Source of the DNA: Adiantum capillus-veneris | Lineage: Eukaryota > Streptophyta > Polypodiopsida > Polypodiales > Pteridaceae | Direction of reading: 5' to 3' | Assembly (NCBI GenBank): GCA_014529385.2 | Contig: CM043952.1 | Coordinates: 62,976,370-63,040,369, forward strand | DNA length: 64,000 bases | In this document: positions 57,425-64,000 of the stretch, piece after piece | Layout of the letters: each line of letters begins with the position of its first letter | Numbering within the stretch: position 1 is the stretch's first letter | The notes under the pieces: model-generated | Seen by the model: the letters and a program-made list of their open reading frames with translations, nothing else | The model's database searches: none | Told to the model about the DNA's origin: nothing | Program-made: the position numbers and the translations under genes

Positions 57425-58590
57425 CTAAAAATGTCCTCCTTTTAGAATTTTCAGTTTGCAGTCCTCCACCGTTGATGTAGGGAGGTTGGCTAGGTAAACC
57501 CAAGTTTCGCTGAGAATTGGAGCCAAGAATGCTTTGTTTGGTAGAGCCCAGAGTTGATGGTCTACCTCGAGAGATTCAATTTCTATTTGTCTTAATGGTA
57601 AGACTGGAAAGACTTTTGAGATTTTAGGGACCATCTCAAGGAGATTGACATCATTGAGAGAGCAGAGGTTAGATTGAAACTCTTTTACTGCCTCTAGAGC
57701 GGCACTATCCCGACAGAAGATTCCACCTGTTGAAGGGATGGCGGGGGTATTAGGGGTGCAAACAAATGATGGATTAAGTCCACAGAGTTTTCTAAGGAAA
57801 TTTGTCAGCTCAGCACCAGATGAGGAGAAAAGGGCAAGCTCTTGCTGATATTGTGAAGCAAGGACAGGAAGTTGGGCAATGTACTGGGATAGTAGATTAA
57901 CACCTTCTATGGGGTCTTTGTCTAAAGAAGCTAGAATTTTTACCCAAAAAAAGATAACATATGTAAGACTGAAAGCTTCTTGTCTAAAATTAGGGCAGAG
58001 TCATAAATAAGTTGTGATGCATCCAAATTGCTAATACATCTGAGGACCAGAGAGGAGGCCACAGAGAGGGGCTCCGAGGTGAGTTCCAAACCTTGAGAAA
58101 GGGCAAGAGTCTGCAAAAAACATTGAGGTAAGGTAAATCATTTCTTGCCATAGTATGTGATACATGTTTTGGCTTTCCTAGGAAGGAAAGGTCTAGATCT
58201 AGCCGCTATGGAGTCTTTTGGTGCATGTTCTTTTATGAAGAGCTTGACCTGGTCAAGGATCTTTGCGTGATTTTTAGGGTTGTGATTTGTACTCATGCGA
58301 GCTGTCAGTCTATACTGTGAGCAGTCCTGAAACACAGTTGATATAAAGATTAGAAAAGTGTCTTCGAGGTAAAGTCTTTTTTGGTCCTGCAAACCTTAAA
58401 CCGGCTGAGCCAGAGACTATGGTAGCCGTGAGCAGGGGACCAGAAGAGAGTCTAACAAAGGGGCCACCTAACACCAGCCTACCAAAAAAGGTTTTAACGA
58501 CTGTGGGTCCCAATATAGAACTCTATTCTATCGAGAATATCCTAGGCTAGCATCCCGGTATCCCCGGAGGGAAGACCCTATGTATAGGAT
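57425..58590 (-). pseudogene. Upstream region of the Penelope-like element, unknown ORF
   Basis: On the minus strand an open stretch of about 165 codons from about 57920 to 57425 passes through LNDVNLLEMVPKISKVFPVL to LANLPTSTVEDCKLKILKGG, ending TAG, immediately before the RT frame. A second stretch lies at 58392-58138 (MQDQKRLYLEDTF ... KTCITYYGKK). Composition is protein-like but no domain is recognised. No GIY-YIG, zinc CCHH or gag motif could be seen. It may be an N-terminal part of the RT polyprotein split by frameshifts. Confidence 0.45.
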
Positions 58591-58592
58591 GA

Positions 58593-61063
58593 GTGTGTAG
58601 CTGTATTAAATCTTACTTAATAAGACACAATTGAACTTTTACATTCAAAAGACAACTGGCCAAGGATCAATGAATTGATTTGTACAAAAATAACTCAGTA
58701 TCAGAATTATCTAAGTACAAAGATTGTGAGAAAGAGATCCTCTTTCAATGTGGTTTGGTAGTAAAAAAACTTCCCCGTTTTTCAATGGATATTTCATAGC
58801 AAAAGTGCTGCTTGCCAAAGAAAAGAAACCCTCCAAGATAAGATAGAGTCCTTACCTGCATCCATCCAAACAAGACAACAATTCAGTTAGCCTTGGATGT
58901 GTTTTACAGGTATTAATGGACTATATCAGTTGTTATCCATGTCCATCTTTACAAAATTTAATTACTTTAGACAAGCTAGGTTATAGAGAGATTTTTTTTT
59001 AAAAACAGTGAGGTCTACTTGTTTAAGCCATAGCTTGGTAGCTATGCTTGAGCTCATAGAAACAACCATATACTTACTAGTCAATAAAGTTTTGTAAAAA
59101 CTCCATTCTTATCACGTGAGACCACATTTCTCGAGTCATATCTCGGTATTTATGCCAAGTTTTGAGAGTACCAACCATATACTTACCTTCAATTTCCCAA
59201 GCTTTCTCCATAGCTAGGTAGCTATGCTTAAAAATAACAGTAGCAACTATTCTCTTTCCAAAAAGAGTATCAAAAAAACCTATTCAAGTGGAGCTTTTAT
59301 GTTTATGAGAAAGAGGTCAAATTTTTCCGCAATGTTGAGAGTAATCCCCACATTCTTACCTTCAAAAAACTTCGAGTTTCTCATTAAGGCCTTAGTATTC
59401 CATTCAGTTCGACAGTATTCAGCTCTATTTTAGCCAAGATACTTTTAAGTGTAGCGTCTTTTTATCAATTCCTTTCCACATGCTAAAAAAACCATATACT
59501 TTCCTTCATAAAGAGCAGAATATCCAAAGATTGGTAGTTCCCCTAAAAAAAACCCCAGGGTTATGCCAAGCAAGAGGTCATCCTTCCTCACATCGTGAAT
59601 CCATACACAGTACCCCATGTTTTGAATGATACAAAGCTAAGATTAGCTTTTTTTTAAAACCAGTTTTAACGTCAAAAGATTAGTTAAGCCACAAGTTTGA
59701 GATAACTCGCAACAGCTTGAGAAAAAAAGGCAGAAAAAAACCTTTTTTTTTTAAAAAAACAGTGACATAACCAGTCCATCATGCTAGTTTTTTTTCCAGA
59801 GCCAAGTGACCATTAGGTTCACACTCAAATGCTGCTTCTATTCATATATTTGGGAAAAACCAATTTTTCCGTCAGTTGAAACAGATGTTTAAGAACGGCC
59901 ATGAAGCCAAGCCAACCAATATACTCCCAACCATATACACCTGTACATGCCAACATACTGCCCCATATCTACCTAATAATTTTATGCAGAGGTGAAGTCT
60001 TTCCATGGTTTTTTTTAGAGCCATTTCATCATACTGTGGCAAGCCTCGGCTTCTATGACAAATTTTTCTCTTCAAAAAAAACCGAAAACAGAAAATACCT
60101 CCCTTCATTTCCTATGCATAAGTGATTCCAAGGTCATCAATAATGCCTAGGCCTATCAGAAAAAACAAGTAGATAGGAGCTTGGTGATAAAAAAAATTAT
60201 ATGCAGTAACGAAAAAATTGTCCAAGGTTCCGCAGCAGAACAACCACTATCCATCAAAGTATGCCTTAGTTAGTACATCCAGTCATTTCCCTTGATCTGC
60301 CCAAGAGATGCCAGCCCATCTAAATATGTCCCACCCTAATTGAGGGCAAAAGAGTAGGTAGCACTACCCATATGCTGCTACAATCTTTCTTTAGGGGAAA
60401 AAACGTTTTAGTCAAAGAGAAAAAAACCAAAGACACCTATTCTGCAGTCATTTAAACGATTGCCAAAGCCTTTGAGAGCTTTATGTAGTATTTAGCAACC
60501 ATATGCTATGCTAGAACATCTCCAGAACCACTGTCGGTCAAGGGATAATAACCATTAAGCTTGATCAAGCCTCATGCTACAAAAAAAACAGCAGTCGGTT
60601 TCTGGCGAAAAACAAGACAGTTTAGGAAGACTTATAATACCTGTGGTGACTGAGTAGCAAGCTCCATTGCTTTTGGTATTTCAAGCGGAAATAACACAGA
60701 ACGGGTTTACCCAATATACATACTGAATCTCAAGCTAAGTGAGGGCTAAGGAGTGCCCTCACCTTTATAGGTTTGGTATGCACGCTTTCCTGAGTGTCTG
60801 AAGTGAAGAGAGTAGAGCCGCCCCATGCTGTGAGAGCGCCTCGTGCGTCAAATGCCATTACTGCCAGGGGAGAAAGCTCACCTTTACACGGTCCGAGGAT
60901 GGAAGGAGCCGCCTTCCTTCTGTAATGATAGTTTTGAAGATTTTTTTACGAGCTCCTTGCCCAATACCCAAGTCGGTGGCACAATGCTAGTAATGTAGGC
61001 CCTACTTTGCCAATAGGGGGGGAGAGGGGGGGGAGATATATAAGACTCCATAATGTTCACCCA

Positions 61064-61065
<2 letters not shown>
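58593..61065 (-). repeat. 2.5-kb direct repeat, copy 2 (pseudo-LTR)
   Basis: Same sequence and orientation as 52794-55301. On the RT-coding strand it lies upstream of the ORFs. Its left edge follows 'tatgtataggatga' without a microsatellite, and its right edge passes into (GT)n. Small changes include 'tcagttcc' to 'tcaattcc' and A-run lengths, so the copies are recent or kept alike. Confidence 0.85.

Positions 61066-61130
<65 letters not shown>
61066..61130 (+). repeat. (GT)n microsatellite at right edge of the Penelope-like unit
   Basis: About 32 GT units; the same junction sequence (CCATAGTGTG) as at 55297 leads into it. Confidence 0.95.
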
Positions 61131-61132
<2 letters not shown>

Positions 61133-61448
61133 GTGCCGCTATGCCAGTGGGAGCATGGGTGGATCTTCAGAGGGGCAGCCTCATGGTGACCCTTGTCCCT
61201 CATGAATGGGATGGTATGTATTTTACAAAGATCTCAAGATAGAGAGTTTATAGTAATGGCTATGAGAGTGAAAGACAAGGGTGCAACCATGTTTTCCACA
61301 AGATGTTAGAACTTGACAATGTGTGAAAGGGTACAACCTTTGAAAATTTCTCCTTATTTATCTTTCTTGGACCAAAATGGTTGTGTATTTCAAGCTTCAG
61401 TGTAGACTAGAGAAAGATACTGTATATTTGTGAGATTTGAATGTGTGT

Positions 61449-61519
<71 letters not shown>

Positions 61520-61561
61520 GCTGTCTCATATACATATACATTACACATAATATGCTGAATA
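61131..61561. other. Downstream region of the DUF1677 gene; mixed microsatellite
   Basis: Unique-looking sequence with a (GT)n(GA)n tract at 61442-61513. It would contain the 3' UTR of the minus-strand gene. No clear poly(A) signal could be singled out. Confidence 0.5.
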
Positions 61562-63229
61562 TCAACTCCTTCTAGAAGAGCATGGAGATTTATGGGAGAA
61601 AGCGGGACGACAGCTAGTGGAGCGAGCAAGAGCAGGCCGATCCATGGCGGTCGTAAGGACTTGGCGCGGGCTCACGGGGTCACTAAGATGGCGGCTGAGG
61701 AGGTGGCATACAGCATGCGCAACACCGGGACTATCAGGCGGCCCTCCGGCTGCTTTCTTCATGGAGGAGCTGAATTGCTTGCACAGATTCATGTGTGTTC
61801 GCACTGCGTCTTCCATGGGAACTCCCTTTCCTAGACGATGCCTTTCCTCGTGCACCGCCTCTGCGCACAGCCCGCATACCCAATGTCCCGAAAAGATGTC
61901 TTTCACATGCTTTACATAACCTGTTGTACACTCTTCTCCCATTCCACAGCACTCACATGCCACTTCTTTCACTTCTAACAGTCCTGCATTTTCTGGCATT
62001 CTCCCTACTCGTTGATTTCTGCGTGGTAGCGGCGAGGCAGCCTCCGATGTCTTCACTTGTCCTTGTGCTACCTCTTTTGCCTTTGAAGGAGTCATGCTTG
62101 TCTGCACTTTAGGTTTGTGAAGCTCTTCAAATGTCTTCACTGGCTTGTCAGCTATACCTGGGGTTCTTGATTGCGGCGTAATTATGCTGGCCGGCCTTGC
62201 TCTTTCGACATGCGTGCCAATCCCATTCAGAGCACTGGAAACTCCTGGCTTTGTATGTGCTTGGCGGGATGCCGCCGGTAGTGGCGGTGAAGGAACCAGA
62301 TGTGTAGTTTCTATAGGCTTCTTTGAGCTATGTTGGATTATTTCCAATGCTTGTTGATGATGTAAGTTACCTGACTTGAAGTTGGCAATTGTCCCAAGGG
62401 ACTCCGGATTCATCTCGATACTCGGAAGTGGCTGATCAGCCGCGGAATTTCTACCCCATGCAGTACTTTTTGTCGAAGATCGAGGAGATAGCCAAACAAT
62501 CAGCATTTCTTCCCCCTCCATGGTGGCCATTTGCTCCACATTGCTCCAATTCCTTAAGGTCACTTCCACTTCTACTAAATTCTCTTCACTCTTTCCTTCA
62601 TCTGTTTTAATCTGGCTGTCCCAGCTACCTTCAGCTCCTGCCATTTCCTTGCTACCCTTTCTCTTGCTTATAACCTCTTGTACACACTCATTCTTTCTCA
62701 CCATGACTTGCCCTTGCATGAAACTTGCCTCGGACATCACCCGTTTCATAAGAGAATTCCCAATTCCCCTTCCTCTTGCCCTTGGGCCGTCTAATTCCGA
62801 CCTCTCATCCAATGTAGCTTTGTCTTTCAAGCTTAACATCGAAGATTTCATCTGCTGATCATTGTACATTGAGTGTTCCAAGTCATCACCGGTTTCTTCG
62901 AAGACTCCGACCTCCAAACTTTGCCTCTTCAAGTTGCATTTTCTGTCAATAACCTCACCTACCCTCAAGATTTTCTCGACTAACAAGCTACCTTCTGTAC
63001 ACATATCAAGGTTTTGGGCTTTGCTTGATTGTATTGAAGATATCTTCAACATATTGCTCTCATCCTCATGATGTGCCTCGGTCATTGCATTTTTCTCGCC
63101 CCGGAAGCGTCCAATAGTATCAGAGTTGGCTTCAAGGAAAGTGGTTTCATCTTCTTTCAAACAGCCCTCATTGAGGGCATCGGTCACTGCGTCCGACGCT
63201 TCTCCAAAAGTGTCTTTCAGAGGAGCCAT
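61562..63229 (-). CDS. DUF1677 plant protein with long N-terminal extension
   Basis: An intact 555-codon frame. I take the ATG at 63229 (MAPLKDTFGEASDAV) because its context CAAATGGCT is good for plants; the open frame continues 12 codons upstream without another ATG. The C-terminal DUF1677 domain spans about residues 420-485: CECCGMGEECTTGYV, HWVCGLCAEAVHEE and THMNLCKQF. The paired CxCC, C and CxxC cysteines suggest metal binding. A Ser/Arg-rich tail includes LARSTSCRP. Residues 1-415 are acidic/polar, low in hydrophobics, probably disordered, with no known domain. Plant DUF1677 proteins I know are much shorter (roughly 100-270 residues), so the extension is unusual. The molecular role of the family is unknown. 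No stop or shift, and no repeat similarity, so this is the best candidate host gene. Confidence 0.75.
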   Translation of the reverse strand: MAPLKDTFGEASDAVTDALNEGCLKEDETTFLEANSDTIGRFRGEKNAMTEAHHEDESNMLKISSIQSSKAQNLDMCTEGSLLVEKILRVGEVIDRKCNLKRQSLEVGVFEETGDDLEHSMYNDQQMKSSMLSLKDKATLDERSELDGPRARGRGIGNSLMKRVMSEASFMQGQVMVRKNECVQEVISKRKGSKEMAGAEGSWDSQIKTDEGKSEENLVEVEVTLRNWSNVEQMATMEGEEMLIVWLSPRSSTKSTAWGRNSAADQPLPSIEMNPESLGTIANFKSGNLHHQQALEIIQHSSKKPIETTHLVPSPPLPAASRQAHTKPGVSSALNGIGTHVERARPASIITPQSRTPGIADKPVKTFEELHKPKVQTSMTPSKAKEVAQGQVKTSEAASPLPRRNQRVGRMPENAGLLEVKEVACECCGMGEECTTGYVKHVKDIFSGHWVCGLCAEAVHEERHRLGKGVPMEDAVRTHMNLCKQFSSSMKKAAGGPPDSPGVAHAVCHLLSRHLSDPVSPRQVLTTAMDRPALARSTSCRPAFSHKSPCSSRRS

Positions 63230-63576
63230 TTGCTGGCCTTCTTGAAAGGCAAGGATATGTAGCAATACAATTATATCAATACCAAGGATGCACCTAATTA
63301 CTGGAGAGTGAATGCCATATAGACTTACTATGCAGAAGCTGAGTATAATTATAGTGAAGTTTGCAATATTAGTTCAGAAGTTGCGTAGAAGCCGGAGTTG
63401 CTAGCAGGCCGATATTTATCTGTTGCCAAGCCTGTTGGCAGCAAGCAAAGGAGTGCCATATTTGCAAAGTGTTCTGTGGTATTGAGCTATGTGAGTGGGA
63501 TCATTTATTAAGCTCATGATGAACATACACCACTAGCTTACAAGTTCTAACAGCCATTCTTTTTCTATCCAATGAG

Positions 63577-63620
63577 CTCTCTCTCTCTCTCTGTGTGTGT
63601 GTGCGCGCGCGCGCGCGCGC
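63577..63620 (+). repeat. Compound (CT)n(GT)n(GC)n microsatellite
   Basis: Three adjoining dinucleotide repeats; the alternating GC part could adopt Z-DNA. It lies about 350 bp upstream of the DUF1677 start. Confidence 0.9.
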
Positions 63621-63832
63621 AAATTATGTGTGTGCATGTGAGTGCTCATTGTTTTACCACCTTTCTTTGAAATCACATGCCAAGCCTTTGCTTTGCTGAG
63701 AAAGCAAGCTTTTTTAAGTCACGCAATTGCAGATCAATATCTCACCTACACGATCCCTAAACTACAATACAAAGTGGGCTCACGATATTGGCTTGCCTCT
63801 TTGAAAGACAATCCCAAGACACCTCAAATATT

Positions 63833-63884
<52 letters not shown>

Positions 63885-63909
63885 GAAGGGGGGGGGGGGG
63901 GGGGGGGGG
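63833..63909 (+). repeat. Compound (GT)n(GA)n(G)n microsatellite
   Basis: GT units, then GA units, then a G-run of about 22. Overlapping open frames here are low-complexity artefacts. Confidence 0.92.
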
Positions 63910-64000
63910 AGAGGCACAAGAAGATTTAGAAATTTTCTCATGTAGAAAAATGGAGTCTTTCTCATTGTTTTTCATACAATGCATAACATCATGAGCTTCT

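Larger units (their letters stand above)
63230..64000. other. Upstream region of the DUF1677 gene with microsatellites
   Basis: Would hold the 5' UTR and promoter of the minus-strand gene. An AT-rich CTATAATTATAC on the minus strand at about 63343-63354 is a possible TATA-like element (weak). Contains (CT)n(GT)n(CG)n at 63577-63620 and (GT)n(GA)n(G)n at 63833-63909. No other gene seen. Confidence 0.5.

Noticed and set aside
61592-63262. Many plus-strand open frames opposite the DUF1677 gene
   Set aside because: Shadows of the long minus-strand coding frame; no recognisable domains.

Overview
This is a window of nuclear land-plant DNA, almost entirely nested retrotransposons, with one recognisable single-copy-type host gene at the right end. 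Evidence for a plant: tRNA-iMet primer-binding sites (TGGTATCAGAGC type), Ty3 chromovirus, Tat-like and Ty1/copia lineages, long AC/GT and AG/CT microsatellites, and a host gene carrying the plant-specific DUF1677 cysteine domain. A retroelement of Penelope type suggests a non-flowering plant (fern, lycophyte or similar), but that is inference. I saw no tRNA or rRNA gene, no CRISPR and no bacterial-style gene.

Layout. 1-3965: decayed gag-protease reading frame whose tail repeats a W-[IVA]-P-K motif, with no reverse transcriptase (RT). About 4740-6930: fragment of a Ty3-type element (LTR end, PBS, gag start). 6935-15260: a dispersed repeat ('family X') split by a 5.8 kb element with CATTAGGA terminal inverted repeats (7272-13085), which itself holds an array of near-perfect palindromes (10172-11499). 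On its right side lie two tandem copies of an unrecognised, broken coding region (13556-15258). 15482-21429: decayed chromovirus, its RT split by an antisense solo LTR (17324-18912). 21771-27709: young minus-strand Tat-like element that has lost its integrase. 28666-34071: LTR element with a perfect 5-bp target duplication but no gag-pol. 35282-50515: full-length Ty3-type element whose 5' LTR is interrupted by a CATTAGGA-ended insertion and by a complete copia element (37642-43165).

52705-61130: the most unusual object. An RT reading frame of about 640 codons on the minus strand has a CxC motif and RT motifs most like Penelope-like elements. It lies between two about 2.5-kb, nearly identical direct repeats, with (GT)n microsatellites at both outer ends and at one internal junction. 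This resembles the pseudo-LTR/microsatellite arrangement of N-terminal-endonuclease Penelope-like elements (Naiad/Chlamys type), but no GIY-YIG endonuclease is visible.

61562-63229 (minus): intact 555-codon exon of a DUF1677 protein with an unusually long N-terminal extension, flanked by microsatellites.

The order of events can be read from target duplications and from unoccupied copies of the same sites elsewhere in the window: family X is oldest, then the Ty3 element at 35282-50515, then the insertions in its LTR. Most element reading frames carry stops and frameshifts. The Tat-like element (LTRs about 98-99% alike by eye) is the youngest by this measure.
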